A stretch of 64,000 bases of DNA from Mycolicibacterium fluoranthenivorans (GCF_011758805.1 NZ_JAANOW010000001.1:2170001-2234000), one strand, 5' to 3'; shown: positions 40,771 to 49,953, numbered from the stretch's first letter. The notes: generated by a model from the sequence alone, not told the origin. Numbers and translations: made by a program.

Positions 40771-41694
40771 ATGGAATCTGCCGACAACCTCCGCTATCTG
40801 CTCGAGGTGACGCGCTCGGGCTCACCGAGCGATGCCGCACGACGTCTCGGGGTGGACCGCACGACCGTGACCCGCCGCATCGCAAGCCTGGAGCGAGCGT
40901 CGGGAGAGCGGCTGTTCGATCGCTCCAGTGGTGCGTGGCAGTTGACCGACGCCGGCCGGCGGATGCTGCCGCATGCCGAGGCCATCGACGCTGCGGTCGT
41001 GTCGGCTTTTCGGGATTCCGATCGGCATCAGGGGCTGCGCGGACAGTTGCGGATTGTCGCGTCCGACGGGTTCGGGGCTTATCTGCTGACCCCCGGTCTG
41101 CTACCCCTGACCGACGAACATCCGGACCTGGAGGTCGCCGTGGTCACGGCCACCGCCCACGGTGTGCTCACGATGCGTGATTTCGATCTGGCCATCACGT
41201 TGGAGGAACCCTCGCCCCACGCGGGAGTGGTACGTCCGCTCGCCGACTATGAGCTGGGCCTGTATGCCGCCTCGGCGTACGTCGGCGAACATGCCGAAGT
41301 GCGCAGTCTCGGTGACCTCGCTTCGCACGTCGTCATCTGGTATGTCGAGGCCTTGCTCGACGTTGCCCCGCTGCGGTTCCTGGGTGGTCTGCTACCCGGT
41401 ATCCGTGCCCGTGTGCAGACCACCAACATCACCGGGCATCACCACGCGGTACGCGCCGGTTTGGGTATCGCGCCGCTGCCCACCTATATCGGTGACGCCG
41501 ACGACACGCTGACCCGGGTGTTGCCAACGGAATTCGCGGTCACCCGGCACTACTGGGAGGTCGTTCCCCGCGAGATATCGCGGCAGGCGCGCGTGCGTGC
41601 GTTGCGCGCCCTGTTGGACGACTTGGTCCTGGCGCATCCCCAGCTGAGGCCGCCCAGGCGCCGGTCACGCCTCGATGTGTCATCAAGAGAATAG
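40771..41694 (+). CDS. LysR-family transcriptional regulator
   Basis: 307 aa from ATG 40771; longer in-frame starts (40762, 40609) would run the protein through the palindrome. The N-terminal HTH is clear: LRYLLEVTRSGSPSDAARRLGVDRTTVTRRIASLERASGERLFDRSSGAWQLTDAGRRML. The effector-binding domain follows (LRIVASDGFGAYLLTPGLLPLTDEHPDLEV; RAGLGIAPLPTYIG). Divergent from the iron alcohol dehydrogenase. Effector unknown. Confidence 0.85.
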   Translation: MESADNLRYLLEVTRSGSPSDAARRLGVDRTTVTRRIASLERASGERLFDRSSGAWQLTDAGRRMLPHAEAIDAAVVSAFRDSDRHQGLRGQLRIVASDGFGAYLLTPGLLPLTDEHPDLEVAVVTATAHGVLTMRDFDLAITLEEPSPHAGVVRPLADYELGLYAASAYVGEHAEVRSLGDLASHVVIWYVEALLDVAPLRFLGGLLPGIRARVQTTNITGHHHAVRAGLGIAPLPTYIGDADDTLTRVLPTEFAVTRHYWEVVPREISRQARVRALRALLDDLVLAHPQLRPPRRRSRLDVSSRE

Positions 41695-41714
41695 TTTCTA
41701 GACATTTAAAATCC

Positions 41715-41729
41715 CACTTCAGTGAAGTG
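41715..41729. promoter_or_regulatory. Short inverted repeat upstream of the GlnR-like boxes
   Basis: CACTTCA-G-TGAAGTG has 7-bp perfect arms around one base. It lies 20 bp after the LysR stop and 4 bp before the first GlnR-like box, so it is more likely an operator for the nitrilase gene than a terminator. Confidence 0.45.
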
Positions 41730-41732
41730 CAC

Positions 41733-41778
41733 GTAACATCACCGAAACATACTGAGGAGTAGTTAACCGATACGTAAC
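41733..41778. promoter_or_regulatory. Two GlnR-type nitrogen-control boxes
   Basis: GTAAC-ATCACC-GAAAC (41733-41748) fits the actinobacterial GlnR pattern gTnAC-N6-GaAAC exactly. TTAAC-CGATAC-GTAAC (41763-41778) is a second, weaker copy. Both also satisfy the AC-N9-AC spacing described for mycobacterial GlnR. They lie about 95-140 bp upstream of the nitrilase GTG in an unusually AT-rich gap, so induction on nitrogen limitation is likely. Confidence 0.62.
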
Positions 41779-41872
41779 ACAAATGTCTTCAGCGCTGATC
41801 GTGAACTGGCTAGCGTGTGCTTTCGATCACGAGCGGACCGGGACGCAGATTCCCGGCCGGAAAGGTGCACAC

Positions 41873-43654
41873 GTGAAAGACATTCAGGTCGCCGCCGTTC
41901 AGTTCGAGCCGACTCTGTTCGACAAGCCGGGCAACATCGACCGTGTCGCAGAGCTCGTCACCCGCGCGGCCGCCGGAGGCGCCGAACTGATCACCGCTCC
42001 CGAGATGTGCACCACGGGTTACTGCTTCTTCGACCAGCGCGAGGCCGAGCGGATGGCAGAGCCGGTGCCCGGTCCCACCACGGACCGGTTCGCCCAGATC
42101 GCCCGTGAACACCACTGCTACATCGTGTTCGGGATGCCGGAGCGTGATGAGCAGACCGGCTTGCTCTACAACACCGCGGCGTTCGTCGGTCCCGATGGGT
42201 TCATCGGAAAGCACCGAAAGACGCACGCGTACATCGCGGAACCGAAGTGGGCGGCCCCCGGAAACCTCGGGCATCAGGTATTCGACACCGAGATCGGGCG
42301 CATCGCCGTGCTCATCTGCATGGACATCCACTTCGTCGAGACCGCACGACTGGCCGCGGTGGGCGGAGCCGAGGTGATCTGTCATCTGAGCAACTGGTTG
42401 GCCGAACGCACCCCAGCGCCGTATTGGATTTCGCGAGCCTACGAAAATGGTTGCTACGTCATCGAAAGCAATCGGTGGGGCTTGGAGCGGGGCGTGCAGT
42501 TCAGTGGCGGGAGCTGCGTCATCGCACCTGACGCCACCATTCTCGACCAGATCGATTCCGGCGACGGCCTCGCCACGGCGACCATCACCGTCGATGCTGC
42601 ACACCAGGATTGGGCGGATCGTCCCGCACTCCGCGCGCGGCGGCCCGAACTCTACCGTCAGTTGCAGATCAACAGTTACCTGTGGAATCCGAAGGACTTC
42701 TTCGGTCTCTACGGCCACCGCGGACTGCCGGCGGGCAAATCGGCGACGGTGGCGGTGGCGCAATTCAGTCCGGCGCCCGATCTTGACGCCAATCTCGCCA
42801 CGATCAGCCGGCTGTTCAGGTCGTCTGTCACCGAACGCGGTGCCGAACTCGTCGTCTTTCCGGAGCTGTCGCTGACCACCCGGGCGGTGACGCTGCAGGA
42901 TCCAGCTGTCGGACAACTCATGCAGGCGGCCGCCGCGGCATCGGCGTGGCTGGTCGTGGGTCTCGCAGAGTCCGATCCCGTCGAGGGGCGGCAGTACAAC
43001 TCACTGGTCCTGATCGGTCCCGACGGCATCGAGGCAGTGCACCGCAAGATCCACCTCCGAGACGGTGAACGTGCGCGGTTCGAAGCGGGGTCAGCCTGGA
43101 CCTATGCAGACATCCCGCTCGGCCGCGTCGGACTACTGCACGGCGACGACCTCCTGTTACCGGAATCCGGCCGGATCCTGGCCCTCAACGCCTGCGATGT
43201 CATCGCGGGAAGCGCAGACAATCGCGAGCGAATCATGATGGGCCACAGCGGAAGCGCAGTCGCACAGAGCTATCCGATTCCCACCGGGCCGTCGTTGACG
43301 CACTGGCACCACATGCGGGTGCGAGCGGGTGAGAACAACGTCTACCTCGCCTTCGCGAACACCGTGGATGCCGACGGAGCCGGTGGGTGCTCGGGCGTGT
43401 TCGGTCCGGACACCTTCGCGTTCCCGCGTCACGAACAGGTGTTGGCCGGTCAGGAGGGTGTGGCCGCCGTGCGCATCGACACGAGAGATGCGGCCTCGGC
43501 CTACCCGTCGAACGTGGTGCGCCGCAAAGATCTCGTCACCATGCGCTTGCCGCACTGGTACGGCGCGCTGTCGGGCCCTGACGCGCCGGTGCGCGACGCC
43601 GGCGCCGAGCTCGTCGACTGGCGGGTTCACGAACCGAGCCCGGCAGTGATCTAA
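41873..43654 (+). CDS. Tandem-domain carbon-nitrogen hydrolase (active + degenerate nitrilase domains)
   Basis: 593 aa from GTG 41873 with AAAGG 7 bp upstream; the usual nitrilase has about 300 aa, and this gene holds two in a row. Domain 1 (residues 1-270) has the full triad: Glu44 in TAPEMCTTGY, Lys116 in HRKTHAY and Cys149 in VLICMDIHF. Domain 2 (about 290-590) keeps Glu331 (VVFPELSLTT) and Lys392 (HRKIHLRDG) but has Gly424 where the Cys should be (LLHGDDLLL). Half the protein is thus catalytically dead and probably structural or regulatory. GlnR-like boxes upstream and the NCS1 permease downstream point to nitrogen release from an amide, nitrile or N-carbamoyl compound. Confidence 0.85.
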   Translation: MKDIQVAAVQFEPTLFDKPGNIDRVAELVTRAAAGGAELITAPEMCTTGYCFFDQREAERMAEPVPGPTTDRFAQIAREHHCYIVFGMPERDEQTGLLYNTAAFVGPDGFIGKHRKTHAYIAEPKWAAPGNLGHQVFDTEIGRIAVLICMDIHFVETARLAAVGGAEVICHLSNWLAERTPAPYWISRAYENGCYVIESNRWGLERGVQFSGGSCVIAPDATILDQIDSGDGLATATITVDAAHQDWADRPALRARRPELYRQLQINSYLWNPKDFFGLYGHRGLPAGKSATVAVAQFSPAPDLDANLATISRLFRSSVTERGAELVVFPELSLTTRAVTLQDPAVGQLMQAAAAASAWLVVGLAESDPVEGRQYNSLVLIGPDGIEAVHRKIHLRDGERARFEAGSAWTYADIPLGRVGLLHGDDLLLPESGRILALNACDVIAGSADNRERIMMGHSGSAVAQSYPIPTGPSLTHWHHMRVRAGENNVYLAFANTVDADGAGGCSGVFGPDTFAFPRHEQVLAGQEGVAAVRIDTRDAASAYPSNVVRRKDLVTMRLPHWYGALSGPDAPVRDAGAELVDWRVHEPSPAVI

Positions 43655-43776
43655 CCCCGATGCCGCACGGGTGTGGACGCCACCGGCGGCGTCCACACGG
43701 TCCCGTCGTGTCAGCTCATGCCGACGGTCGCTACGTCACACCCAAAAATGGGTGTCCATCCGAAGAAGGTGAATCC

Positions 43777-45234
43777 TTGTCCCTCAAAAGCTATTTCCAG
43801 GGTCCTGCGACAAGTCTCGACGAGCAGGTCGAGAGTTATGCGACCACCCGCGTGCCCGACGATCAACGGTGGCGACGCCCCGCCGTGCTCCTCGTCCTGA
43901 GCGGCAACATCACGGCGATGTTCTGGTTCGCCCTGGGCGGCCAGATCGGCTTCCTGGTGGGCTGGCCGATGTTCCTGATTCCGGTGGCCTACATGGTGAT
44001 CGGCGCGACGATCATCGGCGCGTTGGTGATGCGCATCGCCAGCCAGGAAGGCCTGTCGCTCACCTTGTTGTCGCGGGGCCTCGGCTTCGGCGCCAAGGGG
44101 TCGGCGATCGCCTCCATCGTGTACGCCGTCAACTATGTCTTCTACTTCGTCTTCGAGGGCAGCATCGTCTCGCACGGCCTGAGCCACCTTCTGGGTATCC
44201 CGATCGACTCGGGACAGGCGACGGTCGTCTTCGCCGTGATCGCCGCCGCAGCACTGTATTTCTCCTGGCGCGGAATGCACTCCATGAATCTGCTACAACG
44301 CTTCGGGCTGCCGATCTTCGTCATCCTGTTCGTGATCGGCATGGTGATGCTGGCCAATGGCTACGTGCTGGTGGGCCCGGGGGAGTGGGCGGCGCAGGGC
44401 GGGCTGACCGCGACGTCGATGTGGCAGGCGATGAGCCTCGCCAATGGCCAGGTGGTTTTCCAGGCGTTGATCGCGACCGACTACGGCCGGTTCGTCAAGC
44501 GTTCGGTCGGCTATGCCGGCACTGCGGGTCTCATGTTCGTCGAGCTGGCCATGATCGTGGTCGTCATGTTGTTCGGTGTGCTGCTCGGTTTCACCATGCT
44601 CGGGCACTTCGACGGTACGGATACGCAACGTCAGCTCTCGGCAACCGATCCCGGCCTGATCTTCGCGGTCGTGATGGGAGTCTTGGGAGTCGTCTTCGCC
44701 GTCATCACGCAGGTACGCATCAACGTCATGAACCTCTACTCCGGCTCACTGGCGCTGTCCAACGCATGGGATGCGCTGGCGTCCAGGCGGGTTGGTCGGC
44801 AATGGTGGATGGTGGCGTTGTGCGTCGCCGGCATCGCCTGCTACCCGGTGAACATCCTGCAGTACACCGGGGAGTTCCTTGCCGTCACCGGGATCATGAC
44901 CAACACCTGGATCTTCATCCTGCTCAGTGACTACTACGTGTGCCGCAAGCTGCTCAACCTCGCTCCCGCTCACGACATCGAATATCGGGACGGAATGGTC
45001 AAGGACTGGAACGTCTGCGGCATGGTGGCACTGGGATCCAGCCTGCTGGTCGGAGCGCTCGGTGTGGCGGGGTTGTACCCGATGTACCTGGCATCGTTTG
45101 CCGCCATGCTGCTCGGTCCGGTGATCTACATTCCGCTGACGATCGCCACCCGGGGCCGCCAGTACGGGGTACGGCTCGAGCGGTCCGGCGAGGTGCGCCA
45201 GGACACGGACGCGCGCGTCGTCGACGGCGTCTAG
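43777..45234 (+). CDS. NCS1-family nucleobase/allantoin-type permease
   Basis: 485 aa from TTG 43777 with GAAGG upstream. About 12 transmembrane segments; NCS1 features include FWFALGGQIGFLVGW (first helix), ASQEGLSLTLLSRGLGFGAKGS, and LIATDYGRFV. The family imports cytosine, purines, allantoin, hydantoins or thiamine. It lies 122 bp after the nitrilase and is probably co-induced, so the two likely handle one N-rich substrate such as a hydantoin, pyrimidine or ureide (inference). Its end overlaps the convergent molybdoenzyme gene by 4 bp. Confidence 0.85.
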   Translation: MSLKSYFQGPATSLDEQVESYATTRVPDDQRWRRPAVLLVLSGNITAMFWFALGGQIGFLVGWPMFLIPVAYMVIGATIIGALVMRIASQEGLSLTLLSRGLGFGAKGSAIASIVYAVNYVFYFVFEGSIVSHGLSHLLGIPIDSGQATVVFAVIAAAALYFSWRGMHSMNLLQRFGLPIFVILFVIGMVMLANGYVLVGPGEWAAQGGLTATSMWQAMSLANGQVVFQALIATDYGRFVKRSVGYAGTAGLMFVELAMIVVVMLFGVLLGFTMLGHFDGTDTQRQLSATDPGLIFAVVMGVLGVVFAVITQVRINVMNLYSGSLALSNAWDALASRRVGRQWWMVALCVAGIACYPVNILQYTGEFLAVTGIMTNTWIFILLSDYYVCRKLLNLAPAHDIEYRDGMVKDWNVCGMVALGSSLLVGALGVAGLYPMYLASFAAMLLGPVIYIPLTIATRGRQYGVRLERSGEVRQDTDARVVDGV

Positions 45235-46775
45235 CCTTTCACCGCGAAGTCGACGCTGTGCCAGCCGGTCGCCCCGTCGGGCACCACGTCGGCGAGGTCG
45301 GCGGTCTGCACCGCACCGGTGTTGTCGGTGGCGCGCACCGTGATGGTGTGTAGGCCGGGTTGCTCGGCCTGCCAGTCGAAACTCCACAGCCGCCAGGTGT
45401 CGTTCGAGTACGCCGCCCCGAGAGTGGCCGGCTGCCAAGGCCCGTCATCGATGCGTACCTCGACGGCCCGCACCCCGCGATTCTGGGCCCAGGCCACCCC
45501 GCCGAACCGGGTGGGACCCCTCGGCACGTCGGCTCCGCTGCGGGGCACGTCGATGCGGGACTCCGTCTTGATCGGGCCTTTGGGAGACCAACCCAGCTTG
45601 GTCCAATAGGCCTGTGCGCGGTCATATCTGGTGAGTTCGAGGTCGACCACCCACTTGGTGGCCGAGACGTACCCGTACAGTCCCGGCACCACCAGGCGCA
45701 CCGGGTAGCCGTGTTCGACGGGCAGGGGCTGGCCGTTCATGGTGATCGCCAGTAGCGCATCGCGGTCATCGGTGAGGGCCTGCACCGGGGTGCCCGCAGT
45801 GAATCCGTCACTGGAGGTGGACAGCACCATATCGGCGTCGGGATGGATACCGGCGGCGGCCAGCAGATCGCGCACCCGGTAGCCGGTCCACACGGCGTTG
45901 CCGATCAGGTCGCCACCCACCGGGTTGGACACACAGGTCAGCGTGACCATCTTCTCGATGAGCTCGAATGAGGCCAGATCGTCGAAGCGGTAGGTCTTTT
46001 CGTGATCGACCAGGCCGTGGATGCGCAACTGCCAATCGCCTCTGGCCAACTGCGGGACCGACAGCGCGGTGTCGATCCGGTAGAAGGCGGCGTTGTCCGT
46101 CACGAAGCTGGGCAGGTCCACACCGGGCGGCTGTACACCGGGCGGCACCGGCGGTGCGGGCTTGGCCAGCGGCGGCGGGGTGAAGGACTTCCGGTCGCCT
46201 GCCACCGAATTCAGCCGTCCGCCGTACACGGACCCGAGTGCGGTGGCCAGGGTCCCCAGGCCGAGCAATCCCAGTGCAGCCAGGGATAACCGGCGGCCCG
46301 GATCGGTATCGGTGGTGCTCGTCGGGGCACTGGCCGCCCCGTCGAGCAGCCGTCCCGAGATGAAGAACCGCAGGGCCGCGATTCCGGCCACCGCGCCGAG
46401 AACGGTGGGGACGAGGTCCAGCGGGCCGGCGCCGGTGCGGGTCAGCACTGCCGCACAGCCGGCTGCGCCCGCGGCGGCGAACATCACGCTGCCGATGGGC
46501 ACCCGGCGGCGCTCCAGCAGCCCGGCCAGCGCAGCCAGTATCGCGATGACGACGAGCACCGCTGAGGTGAGGAACAGCTTGTCGAAGGTGGCGAAGGTCT
46601 GGATCGCCCATTCCTTCACCGGGCCCGGGGTGCGGTCGATGACGGTCGATCCGACGGCGGTCCGGGCGTCGGCGGACGCGCCCAGCGGGATCGCCGCCAG
46701 CGCACTGACACCGAGGGTGATCGCCGCGGCGGAGATTCCGCAGAGCATTCGGGTACCGGGGGCGATGGCTGTCAC
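45231..46775 (-). CDS. Membrane-anchored sulfite-oxidase-family molybdopterin protein
   Basis: 514 aa, GTG start with TAGCGT 6 bp upstream, so possibly leaderless. The N-terminal third has about four membrane helices (residues 10-30, 65-85, 93-110, 115-140, then 165-185). The C-terminal two-thirds is the sulfite-oxidase fold: the Mo-binding Cys in MVTLTCVSNPVGGDLIGNAVWTG, VEHGYPVRLVVPGLYGYVSATKWV, and a C-terminal dimerisation domain (VRAVEVRIDDGPWQPATL). It resembles mycobacterial Rv0218-type proteins. It should be an extracytoplasmic oxidoreductase; the substrate is unknown. Confidence 0.83.
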   Translation of the reverse strand: MTAIAPGTRMLCGISAAAITLGVSALAAIPLGASADARTAVGSTVIDRTPGPVKEWAIQTFATFDKLFLTSAVLVVIAILAALAGLLERRRVPIGSVMFAAAGAAGCAAVLTRTGAGPLDLVPTVLGAVAGIAALRFFISGRLLDGAASAPTSTTDTDPGRRLSLAALGLLGLGTLATALGSVYGGRLNSVAGDRKSFTPPPLAKPAPPVPPGVQPPGVDLPSFVTDNAAFYRIDTALSVPQLARGDWQLRIHGLVDHEKTYRFDDLASFELIEKMVTLTCVSNPVGGDLIGNAVWTGYRVRDLLAAAGIHPDADMVLSTSSDGFTAGTPVQALTDDRDALLAITMNGQPLPVEHGYPVRLVVPGLYGYVSATKWVVDLELTRYDRAQAYWTKLGWSPKGPIKTESRIDVPRSGADVPRGPTRFGGVAWAQNRGVRAVEVRIDDGPWQPATLGAAYSNDTWRLWSFDWQAEQPGLHTITVRATDNTGAVQTADLADVVPDGATGWHSVDFAVKG

Positions 46776-46800
46776 AGAACCACGCTAGCCCAGCGAAGTC

Positions 46801-46817
46801 CCCGAAAGGCTTACCGT
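46801..46817. promoter_or_regulatory. Possible ninth, weak copy of the 17-bp operator
   Basis: CCCGAAA-GGC-TTACCGT keeps the 7-3-7 layout and a good right half but a poor left half. A second lone half site TTACAGT lies at 46841. Both precede the SDR at 46888. The distance from the island (15 kb) and the weak match make this tentative. Confidence 0.3.
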
Positions 46818-46887
46818 ACAGTGACGCCGGAAGGTCGGCGTTACAGTCTGACCCTATTTTGGAAACATGACCGCGAAAGGGAACTAG

Positions 46888-47667
46888 ATGGAGATCTCGG
46901 GTAAGAAGGCCATCGTCGTCGGTGGGGCATCCGGTTTCGGTCGCGCCACCGCGGAGGCCTTGGCCAAGCGGGGGGCCGGCGTCGCCATCCTGGACCGGCC
47001 GCAATCGAAGGGCAGGGAAGTGGCGCAGGAAATCGGCGGCACCTTCCTCGAGGTGGACGTCACCGACTTCGACGGCACCGAGACGGTGCTCGAAGCTGCG
47101 GTCGAGGCCCTCGGCGGCCTGCACATCGCGGTCACCACCGCAGGCGGCGGTATCGGTGAGCGCACCGTCAAGAAGGACGGGCCACACAGCCTGGAGTCGT
47201 TCCGTAAGACCATCGACCTCAACCTCATCGGCACGTTCAACATCAGCCGCCTCTCGGCATGGCACATGAGCAAGAACGAGCTTGTCGACTCGGAAGACGG
47301 CGGAGAGGCCGAGGAACGCGGCGTCATCATCAACACGGCGTCCATCGCGGCGTTCGAGGGCCAGATCGGCCAGGTCGCCTACACGGCGGCCAAGGCAGCG
47401 ATCGCCGGAATCTCGCTCACCATGGCACGAGACCTCGGCAGCCTCGGCATTCGCGCGCTGGCCATCGCGCCCAGCCTGTTCGCGACCGGCCTGACCGAGG
47501 GTATTCCGGACGAGTTCGCCACCGTGCTGACCAAGGATGCCGCCTTCCCGAAGCGCCTGGGCAAGCCCGAGGAGTACGCCAAGCTCGCGGTGGCGATCGT
47601 GGAGAACCCGATGCTCAATGGCCAGTGTCTACGCCTGGATGCCGGCCAGCGGTTCGCCCCGAAGTAG
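46888..47667 (+). CDS. SDR of the type-II 3-hydroxyacyl-CoA dehydrogenase (HSD10-like) group
   Basis: 259 aa. Motifs: VVGGASGFGRATAEALAKRGAGVAILDRP, LHIAVTTAGGG, an insertion SKNELVDSEDGGEAEERGVIINTASIAAFEGQIGQVAYTAAK (Ser, Tyr, Lys all present), and PKRLGKPEEYAKLAVAIVENPMLNGQCLRLDAGQRFAPK. The insertion and C-terminus match the HSD10 group, which oxidises 3-hydroxyacyl-CoA. It would suit the third step of beta-oxidation in the island, and the weak operator upstream hints at that. A strong hairpin follows the gene. Confidence 0.85.
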   Translation: MEISGKKAIVVGGASGFGRATAEALAKRGAGVAILDRPQSKGREVAQEIGGTFLEVDVTDFDGTETVLEAAVEALGGLHIAVTTAGGGIGERTVKKDGPHSLESFRKTIDLNLIGTFNISRLSAWHMSKNELVDSEDGGEAEERGVIINTASIAAFEGQIGQVAYTAAKAAIAGISLTMARDLGSLGIRALAIAPSLFATGLTEGIPDEFATVLTKDAAFPKRLGKPEEYAKLAVAIVENPMLNGQCLRLDAGQRFAPK

Positions 47668-47678
47668 ACCCGAGGATG

Positions 47679-47719
47679 TCGGTGTGATCGGTTGCGGTAA
47701 GCGCAGCCGATCACACCGA
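47679..47719 (+). terminator. Terminator-like hairpin after the HSD10-like SDR
   Basis: The 13-bp perfect stem TCGGTGTGATCGG (47679-47691) pairs with CCGATCACACCGA (47707-47719) across a 15-base loop, starting 12 bp after the stop codon. Confidence 0.7.
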
Positions 47720-47784
47720 AGTCGCTGATAAAACGCGTCCACCACTTGCGGAGCCTTTTCCAAGCCAATTCCAAGCCGGCGCAC

Positions 47785-47796
47785 TACTGTTTGCCC
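47785..47796 (+). promoter_or_regulatory. -10 box for a leaderless transcript
   Basis: TACTGT (47785-47790, TANNNT) is followed by exactly six bases and then the ATG at 47797, with no Shine-Dalgarno sequence. This is the standard geometry of mycobacterial leaderless promoters. Confidence 0.55.
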
Positions 47797-49149
47797 ATGC
47801 TCAAGCGAATCACCGCGGCGTGCGCCGCCGTCGTGATGGTGACCGCGTGCGGTAGCCCCAAGATCGAGATCCCCACATCCTCGGCCCTGGCCAAGCCGGA
47901 CACCAGTGGTGTCAAGGTGCAGGGTGAGGCATCGGGCCCGCTGAACCAGCTGGCGATCGAGGCCATCGCGGACCTGCAGGAGTTCTGGGGCAAGCAGTTC
48001 CCCGACCTCTACGGCAAGGAGTACGAGCCGGTGGCCGGTGGCTTCTTCGCGGTGGACCCGTCAACCGGTGACACCCCGCCGTGCGCCGCGAGTCCTGACG
48101 ATGTCGCGGGCAACGCCTTCTACTGCGGCTCCAAGGACGTCGTCGCCTGGGATTCCAGCGGCCTGTTCCCCGATCTGCAAGCCAAGTACGGCGATTTCGT
48201 CATCCCGATCGTGATGGCGCACGAGTGGGGACACGCCGTCCAGGAGCGGTCCAATTTCACTGCCCGCACCGTCACCCGGGAATTGCAGGCCGACTGTTTC
48301 GCGGGGGCCTGGGCTCGACATGTCAAGGACGACAAGGTGTTCGAGGTGACCAGCGGCGAACTGGACACCGCATTGGCGGGCATCCTGGATCTGCGCGACC
48401 CGGTGGGCACCGACAAGCTCGATCCGTCGGCGCACGGCAGTGGCTTCGACCGCGTCGGCGCGTTCCAGGACGGTTTCGACAACGGCGTCACGAAATGCAA
48501 GGACTACCGCGACGACGATCCCATGGTGCTCGCGTTGCCGTTCAACGATCCCGAAGATGCGGCCAACGGCGGTGACGCCCCGTACGACTCGATCGTCAAC
48601 GGTGTGCCGTACGACCTGGAGGACTACTGGACTCACGTGTATCCGGAGATCGCCGACGGACAGGCGTGGCCACCGGTGCACGGCCTGGAGCCGTTCGACC
48701 CTTCGAGTCCACCCAACTGCGGTGACCAGTCCGCCGAGGGGTTCTCACTGTTCTACTGCGTGCCCGACGATTACATCGGTTGGGACAACGCGCAGACGAT
48801 GCCGCGGGTGTACGAGCAGGGTGGCGACTACGCGGTGGCCACCCTGCTCGCGACGCAGTACGGGCTGGCCGCGTTGACGCGCCTGGGCGACGAGTCCGAC
48901 GAGAAGACCTCGACCGCGCGGGGTGACTGCTTCGCCGGGGCCTATACCGCCAGCGTCATCCTGCACAACCGGGCAGAGACCAGCTCGTGGTCGATCTCGC
49001 CGGGTGATCTCGATGAGGGGATCAAGGCGCTGCTGGTGTTCCGTGGCGCCGACGACGCCGACCGCCAGGGCGCGGGATTCGACCGGGTGCGTGCCTTCCG
49101 TGAGGGCGTCATCAACGGTGCTGAGGCGTGCCTGGACTACCAGCACTGA
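47797..49149 (+). CDS. Lipoprotein, putative neutral zinc metallopeptidase
   Basis: 450 aa. The N-terminal signal ends in a lipobox VTAC (MLKRITAACAAVVMVTACGS), so it should be lipid-anchored on the outer face of the membrane. A zinc-protease motif HEWGHAVQ (HExxH variant HEWGH) lies near residue 145, and ELQADCFAGAWARH supplies the downstream Glu; a related block RGDCFAGAYTASV recurs near residue 375. It resembles the YpfJ-like peptidase family. Many paired Cys suggest disulfides. Start set by the leaderless -10 at 47785; the upstream ATG at 47746 lies before that promoter. Substrate unknown. Confidence 0.8.
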   Translation: MLKRITAACAAVVMVTACGSPKIEIPTSSALAKPDTSGVKVQGEASGPLNQLAIEAIADLQEFWGKQFPDLYGKEYEPVAGGFFAVDPSTGDTPPCAASPDDVAGNAFYCGSKDVVAWDSSGLFPDLQAKYGDFVIPIVMAHEWGHAVQERSNFTARTVTRELQADCFAGAWARHVKDDKVFEVTSGELDTALAGILDLRDPVGTDKLDPSAHGSGFDRVGAFQDGFDNGVTKCKDYRDDDPMVLALPFNDPEDAANGGDAPYDSIVNGVPYDLEDYWTHVYPEIADGQAWPPVHGLEPFDPSSPPNCGDQSAEGFSLFYCVPDDYIGWDNAQTMPRVYEQGGDYAVATLLATQYGLAALTRLGDESDEKTSTARGDCFAGAYTASVILHNRAETSSWSISPGDLDEGIKALLVFRGADDADRQGAGFDRVRAFREGVINGAEACLDYQH

Positions 49150-49170
49150 CGACACCAGCAATAGGTGGCT

Positions 49171-49920
49171 TCAGCGGTAGGTGTCATAGCCGAGTTTGAC
49201 GGCCAGGCCCAGCCCGGCGAGGGCGATGAGCAGGCGCAGCGGCGTCGCCGGGGCGTGGCGCACCACGGCCGGCCCCAGTCGTGAGCCGATCAGGCAACCC
49301 AGTCCCAGTGGCACCACGGCGGCCCAGCTCACCGGGGCGAACACGATGAAGCCCAGCGCGGCCACGGCGTTGGCGACGCCGAGCACCACGTTCTTGGTGG
49401 CGTTGGCGTCGGCCAGGGTGGCGCTGCCGGTGCGCAGGAACAGCGCCAGCAGCAGCACTCCCGCGGCGGCTCCGAAGAACCCGCCGTAGACGCAGATCGC
49501 CAACACCGAGAGGGCCTGCAGCACCAGGTGTCCGGTGTGGCGGGGCCGGTCGGCATTGTTGCGCACGGGTAGCGCGATGACCACCGATGACGCCGCCAAC
49601 AGCACCGGCACCACCTTCTCGAACCCCTCGGCGGGGATGGACAGCAGCAGTGCCGCGCCGGCTGCTCCGCCGAGCACCGCCGTCGGGATCATCCTGCGCA
49701 ACTTGGCGCGCTGGCCGCGCAGCTCGGGCAGCGAACCCCACACCGAACCGATGCCGTTGAACACCAGCGCCACGGTGTTGGTGACATTGGCGGTCACCGG
49801 CGGCAGCCCGACGAGCAACAGCGCCGGATAGGTGGACACCGACGCCAGCCCGGCGATGCTGCCGGTCAGTCCGCCGCCGATTCCGGCGGCGAACAACAGC
49901 AGCATCTCCGACCACGTCAC
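49171..49920 (-). CDS. TauE/SafE-family membrane exporter
   Basis: 249 aa, GTG start. About eight hydrophobic helices; the two family repeats start GIGGGLTGSIAGLASVSTYPALLLVGLPPVTANVTNTVAL and VYGGFFGAAAGVLLLALFLRTG. The family exports sulfite or organosulfonate anions. It lies downstream of the APC permease on the same strand, separated by a strong hairpin, so it probably has its own promoter. Confidence 0.82.
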   Translation of the reverse strand: MTWSEMLLLFAAGIGGGLTGSIAGLASVSTYPALLLVGLPPVTANVTNTVALVFNGIGSVWGSLPELRGQRAKLRRMIPTAVLGGAAGAALLLSIPAEGFEKVVPVLLAASSVVIALPVRNNADRPRHTGHLVLQALSVLAICVYGGFFGAAAGVLLLALFLRTGSATLADANATKNVVLGVANAVAALGFIVFAPVSWAAVVPLGLGCLIGSRLGPAVVRHAPATPLRLLIALAGLGLAVKLGYDTYR

Positions 49921-49953
49921 CGGCCCATCCTGGCCCAGCGCCCCCGCACCGGC

